Program-made: the position numbers and the translations under genes | Part shown: in pieces, positions 11,947 to 22,600 of the stretch | Numbering within the stretch: the first letter of the stretch is position 1 | Layout: every line of letters starts with the position of its first letter | Source of the DNA: Oscarella lobularis | Taxonomy: Eukaryota > Porifera > Homoscleromorpha > Homosclerophorida > Oscarellidae | Assembly (NCBI RefSeq): GCF_947507565.1 | Contig: NC_089182.1 | Coordinates: 1,798,001-1,862,000 of the forward strand | DNA length: 64,000 nucleotides | Reading direction: 5' to 3' | Notes under the pieces: generated by a model | The model's input: only the letters and a program-made list of their open reading frames with translations | Database searches by the model: none | Told to the model about the DNA's origin: nothing

Positions 11947-14061
11947 CTAAGGCAACGGCCCAACTTGACTAAGGTCAATTTGCCGAAATCCCAGTCGCAA
12001 AGCCGGTGAATTGGCCTTGAGTTCAAAATTGAGCGAGTGATATCGCTCCGGGTCGGCAAACATGGGATCGGCAACGACAGAATGAACGTCGCGACCGCTC
12101 TTCTGCCACTCGCTTAACGTATAGTTAAACGCACGAGATCCGCACATACGAGCCGTGCATCCACCAAAAACGCTGGCCCGACTCAAATCGCTCGCCGTGC
12201 TCCAGTACACATTTCGATCGAGCTCGTAGCTCCATCTCGGCGACCCCGTATCGTTCCAATTCCCGTCGAACAAAAGCGCCGACTCGTTCGATATCATAAC
12301 GATGTTATTTCGAAGCGCGAAACTATTCGGCAAGTCGGCTTGCGGCGACGTTCTCAGCGCGCCCGCATTGCGATCGGTCCACGACGACGCGTAGCCGTCG
12401 AGAAACATGTTGTTTTCGTACGTATTATTGACGCCGTAGTGCTGATTCTGCGGCGATCCGGTGAACCGAAAACAGACGTTGTCGCCGATGAAGAGACCGC
12501 TGCTGCCCTGATCTTGCGACACGCAATAGCCGCCCGTGTAGAACGCGTAGACGTCGTGACAGAGATTGTTCACGATGCGCGTCCCGTTGTCGATGCCGAG
12601 CGTATAGAAGCAGGCCATCGCGTCGCCCAGTTCGCGTCGTAGGCCGAGATTGTAGACGTGATTGTATCCGACGTAGTGTCCGCCGTTCGTCGTCGGGTTA
12701 AAGTTCCACGACCAACCGACGGAGATTCCCGTGTAGGAGAAGTAACTGACCTCGTTGTGCGACACGTTGACGTTGTAGGCGAACTGAATGAATATGCCCG
12801 TGCCGGACGGAAATACCCAACCGCCGTTTTTGATAGTGTTATTAAAGACGAGGATGTTCTGCACGGCGTCGTCGACGTCGGTCGACGAATCGTTGTTGCC
12901 GATTCGAATTCCTCCCGTGCCGAGATCTTCGACGAAGCACGATCGAACGACGACGTTTTGAGACGAGTCGTCGATCCACACGGCGTAGGGGCCGTGATTG
13001 AGAATGTGAAGTCCGTCGAGCGTGACGTTTTCCGCTTTACGGATTCGTATCGCCGCCGTCGTCTGCCATTCGGTCGACTGGTGATCGCACTTCTCCGTCT
13101 CGCCGCACGACCAGTCGCTGTACTGAATCGCCATGTCGGTCATGTGCGTGTTTTTGACACCGAACGCGTCGACGATTTGCGTCAGACGCGCGGCGACGAA
13201 ATCGAGACCGGGCACGTCTTCGCCGGACAGAGGCCAATATAAGACTTTTCGATTGGACTCGTCATAGTACCATTCGCCGGGACTGTCGAGTCCTTCGAAC
13301 GTATTATCGATGTAGTAGCGACCGCCCGACTCGGAATCGTGATTGGGCCAATGGCCGATCGGATACTCGGCCGGATTTGTGAAAATAACCGAAGAGTTTT
13401 CCGTCACGACGTTTCGGAGGTGATGCCGACTCGCCGTCCAGCCGTGATAGATGACGAATTCGACGTTTTTTTCATTTCGATACTGGCTCTTGACGTCATC
13501 ACCGTCGTAGACGAATCCGTAGCGAGCCCAGAGCGAGCAAGTGTCGATGTGTCCGCGATGTAATTCGCACAGAGGCGATTTCCATTTGTGGTAGTCTCCG
13601 AGGTTCGGCGTGCGAGCTCGCGTGCGACGTTCGCTATTGACGAAAAGTTGATTAAAGTGCGTCACGTTGGACGGCACCGTTGCCGTCCACAGAGGTCCGC
13701 CCGGTAGGCGTTCCCAATTCGTGATGGCCGTGCCGCCCGAGAGGACGACACCCGCTCCTCCGATCCATCGCACGGGAATGGGACCGGAATCCTCGGGCGT
13801 CAAACGCCAAGTTTCGGCGAGCTCGTATCGGCCTCTATCGATGCGAACGTCGATGCGATCCGCCTGGCCGAAGCACGAGAAATCAATCAGACAAGCTCGC
13901 ACGGCCGCCTGGGCTTCTTTGATTGTTGAAAAAATCGTTGTCTTGTCGTCGTTCCACCTAGAAGAGCTTACGCGATATTGCACGACTGTCTCCCCTTGCA
14001 ACAGCAACGGCGAGAGACTCAGGAGCAGAAAGGTGAGCATGTCTACGCCCTGCATGTGCAC
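11947..14061 (-). CDS. Intronless secreted right-handed beta-helix protein, GH141-like
   Basis: A single uninterrupted 704-codon frame. It opens with a hydrophobic leader (MLTFLLLSLSPLLLQGET; the start could be the first, third or eighth codon). Then come a FVNSERRTRARTPN motif, VEFVIYHGWTASRHHL, GEWYYDESNRKVLYWPL, and a long parallel beta-helix array (NVTLDGLHILNHGPYAVWI, SGTGIFIQFAYNVNVSHNEV, SYTGISVGWSW, NNLCHDVYAFYTGG, QHYGVNNTYENN). The order and spacing resemble the secreted bacterial beta-helix enzymes grouped with GH141 (fucosidase/xylanase), so a role on extracellular polysaccharide is plausible but unproven; I did not identify catalytic residues with certainty. Unlike its intron-rich neighbours it has no intron, which fits retroposition or lateral acquisition. 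Many N-x-S/T sites suit secretion. Confidence 0.8.
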   Translation of the reverse strand: MHMQGVDMLTFLLLSLSPLLLQGETVVQYRVSSSRWNDDKTTIFSTIKEAQAAVRACLIDFSCFGQADRIDVRIDRGRYELAETWRLTPEDSGPIPVRWIGGAGVVLSGGTAITNWERLPGGPLWTATVPSNVTHFNQLFVNSERRTRARTPNLGDYHKWKSPLCELHRGHIDTCSLWARYGFVYDGDDVKSQYRNEKNVEFVIYHGWTASRHHLRNVVTENSSVIFTNPAEYPIGHWPNHDSESGGRYYIDNTFEGLDSPGEWYYDESNRKVLYWPLSGEDVPGLDFVAARLTQIVDAFGVKNTHMTDMAIQYSDWSCGETEKCDHQSTEWQTTAAIRIRKAENVTLDGLHILNHGPYAVWIDDSSQNVVVRSCFVEDLGTGGIRIGNNDSSTDVDDAVQNILVFNNTIKNGGWVFPSGTGIFIQFAYNVNVSHNEVSYFSYTGISVGWSWNFNPTTNGGHYVGYNHVYNLGLRRELGDAMACFYTLGIDNGTRIVNNLCHDVYAFYTGGYCVSQDQGSSGLFIGDNVCFRFTGSPQNQHYGVNNTYENNMFLDGYASSWTDRNAGALRTSPQADLPNSFALRNNIVMISNESALLFDGNWNDTGSPRWSYELDRNVYWSTASDLSRASVFGGCTARMCGSRAFNYTLSEWQKSGRDVHSVVADPMFADPERYHSLNFELKANSPALRLGFRQIDLSQVGPLP

Positions 14062-14194
14062 GTGATATAGACATCAGAGAAATTCCGCCAATTGTAAATG
14101 TTCGCGCGCAAAGATGCAGGGCCTACGTTTTTTGGCAATACGAGAAAAACTACCGGTATTTACCTATTGAGATGTTTTATGAATTTCTCTTACC

Positions 14195-14637
14195 TATTGG
14201 AGCCGACCACCGCAGTTGTACGGGTGGAGCCCGTATAACGAAGGAGGGAGGCTCTCTCAAACGTGATCTTAGGGCCGGAAGTGTCTGTATGTATGTATGT
14301 ATGTACGTCTGTTCGGTACAGTATTGTGACGTGACATAGGAAAAACCCTTACTTTGTAAAGCGCATGCGTGAAATGGGGCCCAAAACGGTGACCCGAAAA
14401 AGGCGATTTACGGTGCGAATAAAGCGTTTTTTCTTTCAGAAACGAAAAAAATGCTTAGAAACCCTTATTTCCAATTGATCTGTGCTATTTTCCGTGTTAT
14501 AAATGCGCTGAGAAACCGAAACGACAGTTTTGATTGTCACGCTCTGACGTCACAATCAAAAGTATCCAGTCACATGTACAGTATATGGGTGGGTATGTAC
14601 GCGTGTACGGGTAACAGGAAATATGACCCGTACACAT
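14195..14637. repeat. Interspersed repeat copy A (inverted partner at 45163-45668)
   Basis: Matches the reverse complement of 45163-45668 across its length. Shared blocks are GAGCCGACCACCGCAGTTGT, a (GTAT)n stretch near 14289-14306, the TTTACAAAGT...GCGCATGCG block, a TATAAAT-containing block, TTGATTGTGACGTCA-type sequence, and a terminal hairpin (GTGTACGGGT ... ACCCGTACAC) at its right end. It carries no long reading frame and is probably a non-autonomous element. The class (MITE, solo LTR or SINE) is undecided; I see no clear terminal inverted repeats. The 3' end of the LINE abuts the hairpin end. Confidence 0.8.
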
Positions 14638-17600
14638 TCAGTTCAGTTCAGTTCACAGTTTTATTTTAATACGGAAATCCTTCAGCACGTGGGCCGATCT
14701 TCCAGGAAACCGTATACAGGGGAATGACAGCAAAAGGAGAAAAGAGAAAAATGACAATATTTACAACTATAACTATATAACCTCTAAATCAGTACACAGA
14801 GTTTTGATTGAAATAGTTCTTCAGGCCCAATTTAAAGATCGCGGGATCATTACTCCCTCTTATGATTGCCGGAAGCGAATTCCATAGAGTTTGAGCCCGA
14901 AAGAATGGAGAACGACGAAGTGCCTCGGTGCGTGGTCGGATGACGTTGACCCCAGAAGCACTGAGACGAGTGGCGGCACCGGTGCGCTGAATACGCCCAA
15001 TTTTCGCCGCGAGAACAGAAGCTGTGGCGGAGTTGCACAAGCAGCGGTAACTCAACATTCCTAGTTGAGTAGCATACCTTGTGCGAATTGGATTGAGACG
15101 AAATAGATCGAGAAGTGCTGCTACTCCTCCAACAGAGGCCGTAGAATCGTCATAACGCAAACCAGCCAGACAACGGAGATACCTCTTTTCTATCTGTGCT
15201 AAGCGGCTGATTACGCCAGCTGATCCGTCCGCCCAAACGGCAGCCCCGTAGTCAAGGTCCGGTTGAATGACTGAGCGAACAAACGCTAGTCGAGCTGCGT
15301 TGGATAACAGACGATGACATCGGTAAAGAACACCAATTTTTCGGCCAACCTTCCTAATGACGTTGTCCATCTGCGGTTTCCACGATAGACGACTATCAAT
15401 CAAAACCCCGAGGTATCTCACGTGAGGTGAAGGCGACAGAATGACATTATTGACCGAAACCGTATAGATCGACGTGTCTTCAGTATCACGAAACTTGGGA
15501 AAAAGCAGAAAAGCCGATTTTTGACCATTGAGAGCCATCAGATTCTCAGAGTACCATGAAGTCACACTATTAATATCTTGTTGTAGTTGAGTAACCGCTC
15601 CCTCAAAAGTTTCGTTGCTGGAATAAAGACAGGCATCATCTGCGTAAAGGATTAGAGACGATTGAGAAGAGACGACCGAGGTGATGTTCCGGGTGAAGAA
15701 ATTGAATAAAAGAGGACCTAATTTTGAACCTTGAGGCACTCCTCTCCTAACTGGCGACAAGTTCGAAGCAGTAGAGCCGACCGAGACAAATTGTCGACGA
15801 TCCAAGAGGTAAGAAGAGAGCCATGCCAGGACCTTTCCCTTCACTCCACACGATGACAGACCTCGGAGAAGTAAACTGTGATCGACTGTGTCAAAGGCCT
15901 TCTTAACATCAAGAAAGACAGCCGCCGAGCGAAGACCTGCGTCCTTGCCAGACAAAAGATCTTGAGTCAAACAAACCATCGCATCTTGAGTTGACCGAGA
16001 TTTTCGAAAGCCAAATTGGCAGTCAGGAATAAGAAGGTGCTTGTCGAAGTAGCCACATAAAGATTGAAAGACAAAATGTTCCAATATTTTTGAGACAATT
16101 GGCAGCAACGATACCGGGCGAAAATTCTTGGGATCAAGTCTTGAACCCGATTTGAAAATGGGAACAACCTTGGCACACTTCCACTCATCTGGAAATACCC
16201 CAGATTGGAGAGAAGTATTAAAAAGGCTTGCCAATGATGGTGAAATTGCAGACGCTCCCATTTTTAAAAATTTCCCATCAATTCCATCATGACCCGAGGC
16301 TTTGTTGACGTCAATTCTTCTAAGGAGGTCCGAGACCTCATCTGATGACACTAAGGGGAAGTTGAATAAAATTGAAGAATTAACGTCATCAGCTTGAGAA
16401 TGCGTTTCAAGAGAATCTTCTTCTAGTAGGCCACGAGGCCGACGCTCTGAGCTCTGTGACATACCAACTACTGATGCGAATTGATCACATAATTCACCAG
16501 CAGAAGGGAGCTGATCAGACACAACTTTACGTCGTCCCGTGATGCAATTGATGGTAGACCAAAACCGAGCGGGATTGTGACTAAGAAGTGTCAATTTCTC
16601 AATGAAAAAGTTCTCCTTAGCCGCTCGTAAGCGATACTTGATTACATTTCTTTGTTTCTTGTACTTTTCATTGAAAAACCGCCTTTCCTCCAAAGGGCGC
16701 TTTCTAGAAATTGAGGCTTTTCGATAGAAATTTCTTTGTCTGATGTCAACAATGATTTGTTTAGTCATCCAAGGAAGAGAAGAGTGTTTGCGCCGGCGTG
16801 ACGAGGATAAAGGAAAGTGACGATTTACCACGTCCAAGAATAATGACTTCCACGTGTCCCATTGATCATTAACATCAGTGAAGGATGATATCACAGACCA
16901 AGGGACATGATAAAGATCTTCAATAAAGTCCAAGGCAGACGAGTCACTTCGAGGCTTGCGAGAAAAACGAGGAGGACGAGACGATGAAAGATGCACCTTT
17001 CTGGCGACACAGATAAGGTTATGATCACTGATACCCGATGCATCAATAGACGCAGGTGCTGTAAAGGAACTTGGCATCGATGACAAAGCTACGTCCAGAA
17101 GAGATGACGTAGACGAAGTGACGCGAGTAGGAGAAGTAATTAAATTCTTTAGTTGGAGGAGATCAAGGCAATCTGAGACTTGCGTTGAAGTCTTCGAGGA
17201 GCTCGAGAGATCGACATTTATATCCCCCATCAGCAAAACATCTGAGAACGAAGCTGAGTAGATGTGATCTAACATTGAAGAAAGAGAGTCGATGAAGATG
17301 GAGACACTACTTGACGGAGGACGATAAATTGCTCCCACAATACTCTTCAATTTTCCAGGAAGGCGTATTTCCGCAAGAATCACTTCTAGATTTTGTAGTG
17401 AATCCGGAGCTGGAAGTGATGAAGAACAAAGTTTGCTTGAGACATATAAACAGACGCCTCCGCCATGACGTGAGCGATCATTTCTGAAAAGCTCAAATCC
17501 CTCGACACAAAGAAAATTATTAGAGATGGAGTCATCCAGCTTTGTTTCAGAGAGTGCCAGAACATCCACTGAACAACGTCGTAGAATGAGTCGAATCCAG

Positions 17601-18250
17601 TCCAGTTTGGCAATAAGACTGTTGATATTGAGATGTGCAAAGATGACACCAGAGTTTGAGCAGTGATAGGACCGAAGAGAAGTGATAGGCTCCCCATATT
17701 GAGTTAGATTCGAAGGGTCCAAGAGCAAAGACGTGTCATTATCCAATGCGGAAATCATGACTGAATCAGTCGATGTGGAACTCAAATTGTCATCAAGTAT
17801 GATGGAGTCTAATGACGACGATTCATCCGAATGAAGATTCAAATTTGTGAATGGAAGAGCACAACGGGAACACTCCCATTCTAGAGAATCTGATTCAGAG
17901 CAGAGATAAGTGTAATCAGAAGGTGGCAGACGTTCACATTTAGAGTGATACCAACGTTGACAGAAATCACAAAGAATACTCTCTTGATCAGATCTAACCG
18001 ATTTACTGCACCAACCACACGGATATTTCACAGGGCCCGGGTTAAGCTCAACATCCCCACAAAGGAAGAGAAGTAGTAGCAAAAAACCCTGGCAAATTTC
18101 ACGATTGAAATACACGACAGAAGAATATAGACGAGAGTCAATCTTGAATTTGAATTGAAAACGATGACGAGCCATCATGATTTTGTAATTGAAACGATGA
18201 CGAACCAATATGGCCCAATAATTAATCTTCAAAGAGAATCTGAAAACCAT
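14638..18250 (-). mobile_element. CR1-like non-LTR retrotransposon (LINE), near full length
   Basis: The minus-strand element consists of the 1153-codon ORF at 14789-18250 plus a 3' UTR that ends in short tandem repeats of the pentamer TGAAC (complement of GTTCAGTTCAGTTCAGTTCA at about 14641-14656). Terminal short tandem repeats instead of poly(A) are typical of CR1-clade LINEs. The 3' end sits exactly where repeat copy A stops, so the LINE probably inserted at or into that repeat's edge. The 5' boundary is unclear: sequence up to about 18495, where a separate TA-flanked element starts, may be its 5' UTR. Confidence 0.9.
14789..18250 (-). CDS. LINE polyprotein: 2A-type leader, PHD-like finger, APE endonuclease, reverse transcriptase
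   Basis: One intact 1153-residue frame. Around residues 57-73 a run of leucines leads into CGDVELNPGP, a 2A (CHYSEL) ribosome-skipping motif. It is followed at once by a Cys-rich PHD-like finger (CGWC...CDFC..WYHSKC...WECSRC). The APE endonuclease follows, with HLNINSL, LSETKLD, GGVCLYV, YRPPSSS, GDINVDL and SDHNLI. The reverse transcriptase has SGHDGIDGKFL, NFRPVSLLPIVSKILE, CQFGFRKSRST, AVFLDVKKAFDTVDH, RRGVPQGSKLGPLLF and the catalytic YADD box. No stop or frameshift is visible, so the copy may be young or active. The codon and base composition is more AT-rich than the flanking host exons. Family placement (CR1/L2 group) is from motif order, not phylogeny. Confidence 0.93.
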   Translation of the reverse strand: MVFRFSLKINYWAILVRHRFNYKIMMARHRFQFKFKIDSRLYSSVVYFNREICQGFLLLLLFLCGDVELNPGPVKYPCGWCSKSVRSDQESILCDFCQRWYHSKCERLPPSDYTYLCSESDSLEWECSRCALPFTNLNLHSDESSSLDSIILDDNLSSTSTDSVMISALDNDTSLLLDPSNLTQYGEPITSLRSYHCSNSGVIFAHLNINSLIAKLDWIRLILRRCSVDVLALSETKLDDSISNNFLCVEGFELFRNDRSRHGGGVCLYVSSKLCSSSLPAPDSLQNLEVILAEIRLPGKLKSIVGAIYRPPSSSVSIFIDSLSSMLDHIYSASFSDVLLMGDINVDLSSSSKTSTQVSDCLDLLQLKNLITSPTRVTSSTSSLLDVALSSMPSSFTAPASIDASGISDHNLICVARKVHLSSSRPPRFSRKPRSDSSALDFIEDLYHVPWSVISSFTDVNDQWDTWKSLFLDVVNRHFPLSSSRRRKHSSLPWMTKQIIVDIRQRNFYRKASISRKRPLEERRFFNEKYKKQRNVIKYRLRAAKENFFIEKLTLLSHNPARFWSTINCITGRRKVVSDQLPSAGELCDQFASVVGMSQSSERRPRGLLEEDSLETHSQADDVNSSILFNFPLVSSDEVSDLLRRIDVNKASGHDGIDGKFLKMGASAISPSLASLFNTSLQSGVFPDEWKCAKVVPIFKSGSRLDPKNFRPVSLLPIVSKILEHFVFQSLCGYFDKHLLIPDCQFGFRKSRSTQDAMVCLTQDLLSGKDAGLRSAAVFLDVKKAFDTVDHSLLLRGLSSCGVKGKVLAWLSSYLLDRRQFVSVGSTASNLSPVRRGVPQGSKLGPLLFNFFTRNITSVVSSQSSLILYADDACLYSSNETFEGAVTQLQQDINSVTSWYSENLMALNGQKSAFLLFPKFRDTEDTSIYTVSVNNVILSPSPHVRYLGVLIDSRLSWKPQMDNVIRKVGRKIGVLYRCHRLLSNAARLAFVRSVIQPDLDYGAAVWADGSAGVISRLAQIEKRYLRCLAGLRYDDSTASVGGVAALLDLFRLNPIRTRYATQLGMLSYRCLCNSATASVLAAKIGRIQRTGAATRLSASGVNVIRPRTEALRRSPFFRAQTLWNSLPAIIRGSNDPAIFKLGLKNYFNQNSVY

Positions 18251-18497
18251 TACGTAATCACGCGGGTAAAATACGGGAAGAATCGACGAAGTTAGAAAAT
18301 TTTTTGAAAACTTGACGAAAATTCAGGAAAAAACGATGATTTCGGAAAACGAGAATAACGATGATCATGTTTTTCACTAATTCGAGAAATATTTACAAGT
18401 GAGAAGATTGCCAAAAACGTGAGAAGAGAGAGCAAAATTTCAAACTGACGGTTGATCATCCGGTCCTCCTCAAATATACAGAGCACATTATCAAATA

Positions 18498-19214
18498 CAG
18501 TACAGTGCGTGCCAGCAGCTCGTGCCAGCATAAATGGCCAAACGGGACTTTTAGTAGCGCGCGAGGAATTCAGAGCGTAGTTTACATTTGGCGTAGTTTT
18601 GACGTTTGATCGTCACATCAAGGATTTCCAATGAAGTCTAGCATTTCTATTTACGTCTATTTTGTAAGAAAACGGTTTTGATTTCACCGCAGACAACGTT
18701 TCTATACGTTTTGCTAAGAACACAGAAAAGTTCGTTTTTTTCCAGTTTCAAACAACATATGACGGCTTTCATAAACTCGTCTGTCACTTTATACCATTTT
18801 CTAAAACTTCATTATCTTTGATTTTCAATACAGTAATTCGGTGGAAAGAAACGGATGTCACGTGACGTAAATAGAAATGCATTTTTTCCGTTAGGGATCA
18901 AGTTAGAAAGAAACTCACTCTATAAATGGCTTCTCACGTGCATTGTTTAGAAATTTATTATCGGCGAATTTGAAAATGTTCTTTCCTTTACAAAATTTGC
19001 TATTTCAGAAACTTTTTTATTCGCGCGCTAAACTTGCAAAAAATTTAAATCTTTGGGAGTACGTCCCACAAAAATCAAACTGACATCCCTGTTTAAAATA
19101 GGCATTAGAGTGATTTTCGTTGACACACAGTGACACTGTATGTCTTGCAGCGAGTGATCTACAGTGATCTTAGCGCGCGTTTTGTGGCCATTTATGCTGG
19201 CACGCACTGTACTG
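18498..19214. mobile_element. 717-bp non-autonomous DNA element with terminal inverted repeats and TA flanks
   Basis: The left end CAGTACAGTGCGTGCCAGCA and the right end (complement of TGCTGGCACGCACTGTACTG) are inverted copies, and both continue into TAAATGGCC. Each end is flanked by TA (18496-18497 and 19215-19216). The left end has an extra 13-nt duplication (GCTCGTGCCAGCA). A second inverted block inside (GCATTTCTATTTACGTC near 18641 and its complement near 18868-18885) extends the pairing. There is no transposase frame. TA flanks and the CAGT start fit a Tc1/mariner or pogo-type MITE (inference). It lies between the LINE 5' end and the dystrophin gene. Confidence 0.8.
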
Positions 19215-19629
19215 TACGTCAGAAAAGCGCCTAATTAGGAAAACACAGCAATCATGCAAGTACTGTATTTACAGTATGTAGGTAGGACTGAGCTGTACTA
19301 GTAGTAGCTAACGGCTGTAATGACAACGTGAATATGTGACAGCATAAAAACTATGACGTCACACTATGTTATGCACTCGCGTACGGTAAGCGGTGGGAGG
19401 CTCTGCATGATGGCAACACGGTGAACACCGGGCCATCATTCTCTAGTTCAATATTGACGGCAAGTCTATACTACATAAAAAGTTTTTCGTTGCAGTTGTC
19501 TAAAAATTTGCGTCGTCGTTTATTCATCAGAAATTTGTCAAGTCCCGGCTCAACCGGACGTCAGCGTCCCGTATTAGCATTCCACGCCGTCCTCGGAGGG
19601 AAGAGAAAGCGTGGCGGCATTCTCGTCGA
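19215..19629. other. Upstream region of the dystrophin gene
   Basis: No gene is recognised here. The stretch contains scattered CAGTA/TACAGTA motifs (for example near 19273) and the presumed promoter and 5' UTR of the dystrophin gene. A reading frame at 19421-19657 overlaps the first coding exon in a different frame and has no recognisable domain. Confidence 0.4.
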
Positions 19630-22600
19630 ATGCCTGGCATCGAAGGTGAGCGGTTAATAATCCAAACGCGACAGCGTTGGCATGCAGATGTCATTCGGCT
19701 CTTAGAACCTTCGTCGAATCTCTTTCTTTAGAAAGCGACAAATCCTCGGGTCACGACACCATGGACGGCTGGGAACGAGCCGAAACTAACACGGGAATTC
19801 CCTACTACATCAAGTAAGCCCCCGAAACGCTTCGTCGAACGCGCAGAGAGCCGCTAGTCGTCGCACGCCGCTCGTCTTCCTACGGAACTGCCCCTCCCCC
19901 CCTTCTAATTCTCCCGCGACGCTCTCCTTCCCTTCGCGCTCACCCATTCGATTTCGTATCGCAGCGATATCGAAAAGAAAACGCAATGGGATCACCCGCT
20001 ACTAAAGAAACTCGACAAAGAGCTCGGTAAGCGATCGCAACGACAGAAAGGGGGCGTTTTTCCTAACATCCCCCCACCGACAGAGGATCTCGATCGAATA
20101 CGCTTCATCGCCTACAAAACGGCGATGAAACTGCGCGCCGTGCAAAAATTCGTTCGAAGTAAGAAACGAAAAGATGATCGTACGCGAAAAAAGAGAGAAA
20201 CGTTCTTGGTTTCAGTGTCCCTAGTGAAGTTGCGCGCGGTAAAGGAAGTTCTATCGACGGTCGATCGCGAGACGATCGACGTGCGAGACGCCCACGATCT
20301 CGTCGCTAAAGTATATCAGTTGAACAAGGACGGTACGTGGGGCGGCGTCGACGACGCGCACGTCGACTTGTGCGCCGAACTCATGCTCAATTGGCTGCTA
20401 AACGTCTACGATCAGTAAATACGGGGAGTCGACCCGGCGCGCCGATGACTGAGAACCGCGTTGTTCTAGTGGACGAACGGGAAAAATAAGGACGCAGTCG
20501 TTGAAAGTCGGCTTGACTCTCCTGTCGCAGGCGACGCTCAACGATAAGTATTTATGTGAGTGCGAGTACTCCTAGATTCATTATTCAAAGGAAATGCTTT
20601 CGGTTTGCGCGTTTTTTCTCCTACGTTCTAGATTTATTTCTCGAGCACGGCGACGGAAAGGGACGAATCAGTCGCGAATCGGTTGGCCACCTGATGATGG
20701 ACATGCTTCTGGTTAGTATTCATTCCGCAGACGCCTACAGTATCCTATCTAAGGCGTTTCTCTTCCCCCTCCCCGAAGATTCCTCGACAGCTCGTCAAGG
20801 CGGAGAGCCAAGCGTTCGGCGGCGGCAACGTCGATCCCATTGTCCAGAGCTGCTTCGATTACGCGCGAGCGCGACCGGGAATCGAGCAGGTCACCTATAA
20901 TCAGTTCACCGCCTGGCTTTTGGCCGAGCCGCAGGCAATCGTCTGGTTGCCGACGATGCATCGATTGAGCGCCGCTGAATCCGGTGAGAGACAAACAAGG
21001 GAGATGTCATAAATGGGGCGTTCTCTATATTGTTTTCTCCCCACAGTGAAGCACGACGTGAAGTGCAATGAATGCAAGACGTATCCCATGGTGGGATTCA
21101 GGTCAGGCGGGTGTCCTTTTCCCCCCTTATGTTTCCTCGTCATCTTGAAGAATTCGGCTCTAGGTTTCGGTCTATGAAGCATCTCAATTTGGACTTGTGT
21201 CAGGTGCGCGACAGTTCCTCTTCTCACGCCTAAGCAGGGTGCATTTTTCGACTCGTAGAGCTGCTTCTTTTCCGGTTGCGGTATGAAGAATAACATGAAG
21301 AATGCGAGATACTTCCAGGAGTACTGCGTTCCGGTGCGTTCATGACCTCATATTTTACATACCGTATACATATGTATATATATATATATATATATTTTGC
21401 GCTACTAGACGTCGTCTGGCGAAGACGTGAAGGACTTCGCTCGCGTCCTGCGAAATAAACTCACGAAGAAGCATCGTAGCAAAAAGGCGAAATTTATTCC
21501 CATAGCAGCGTCCGATCACTTGGATCAATCTGGGTACGTAATAAGAGTGCTAGGACGCAATAGGAATTTGTCTCTTGATCATCTATAGAGGTTCTGCCGC
21601 TACTCCCCGATCGACTAAGTCGTCCAGCGAAGTCCATTCAGAAATAGGGGATCTGTCTTTGAGGTGAAGTACGAGTGTGAAATTGTTCTCGTTAATTAAA
21701 CGTACTTTATTAGATTGAGGGAATTGGAGGAGACGCCGCCGCTGAGAAAACCCGAGGGGTTTGTTGGATGCAACAACATTGTTTATATATAAATAGTTCT
21801 AACTGTTGTTTTAGCGATGAAGAACATGCTCTGATACTCCATTATGCCAAGAGGTTAGTTGATTAATTGATTGACGGTTTGGACGGATCGAAAGTTCTGT
21901 GGCTTTTTTTTAGTCTCGCTGGAGAAACACCTCGCGCCGCAGACGTAGGTGTACGCTGTTCTTTTAGGACAGAACTTTTCTCTGCACGTCCTCTTTCTAG
22001 ACTGCCGAAAGTGCGGCTGAGACGACGAAGCAGATATCCGACTTGGAGGGAAACATTCAAACGTTAGAGGACGACAAGCGGTGAGAAGAAGAAGTCACTC
22101 GGACTACAATACAATGTAATTCTTCTTTCAGATATCTTCAAGACGAGCTGCATCAGTTGAGGCAGCAAGCGGCGGCCGCCGCCGCCGAAGAGGAAAGAGA
22201 GAGACATCTGGTCACGTCGGAACAGGATGCAGAAACGCGCAAGCGTTACGACAAATTGAGAAGAGACAAGGAACGTCTGGAAGCTCGTATTGACGTCGTG
22301 GAGGAACACAATCGACAGCTCATGGCTCAGCTTCAAAGGCTCAGGCACATCCTTCAGGAGGTACAGTCGAACGAGCAAGCCATTTGAGGTTTCTAATTAG
22401 CTTCTGATCTGACAGCAACAAGATCGTCAGAGTTCTATTGGCAGCGTGTCAGGTAATCCGGTATTGGTGCTTTCTCTCTTCCTTTTTTTTAACGTTAGTC
22501 TTCAAAGGCCATCGTAGTGCCGTTGTTGAACGACAGCCTGCTTCGGCTGTGGAGCACGCGCAATTTGCCGGCTCTAGCAGCATCACTGGAAACGAAGAGA

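Noticed and set aside
11947-14061. Bacterial contamination as the source of the beta-helix gene
   Set aside because: It is contiguous with intron-bearing animal genes on one side and a eukaryotic LINE on the other, with no operon partners.
14281-14310. Short direct repeats resembling a CRISPR-like array
   Set aside because: Only a (GTAT)n microsatellite with no spacers, inside a dispersed eukaryotic repeat.
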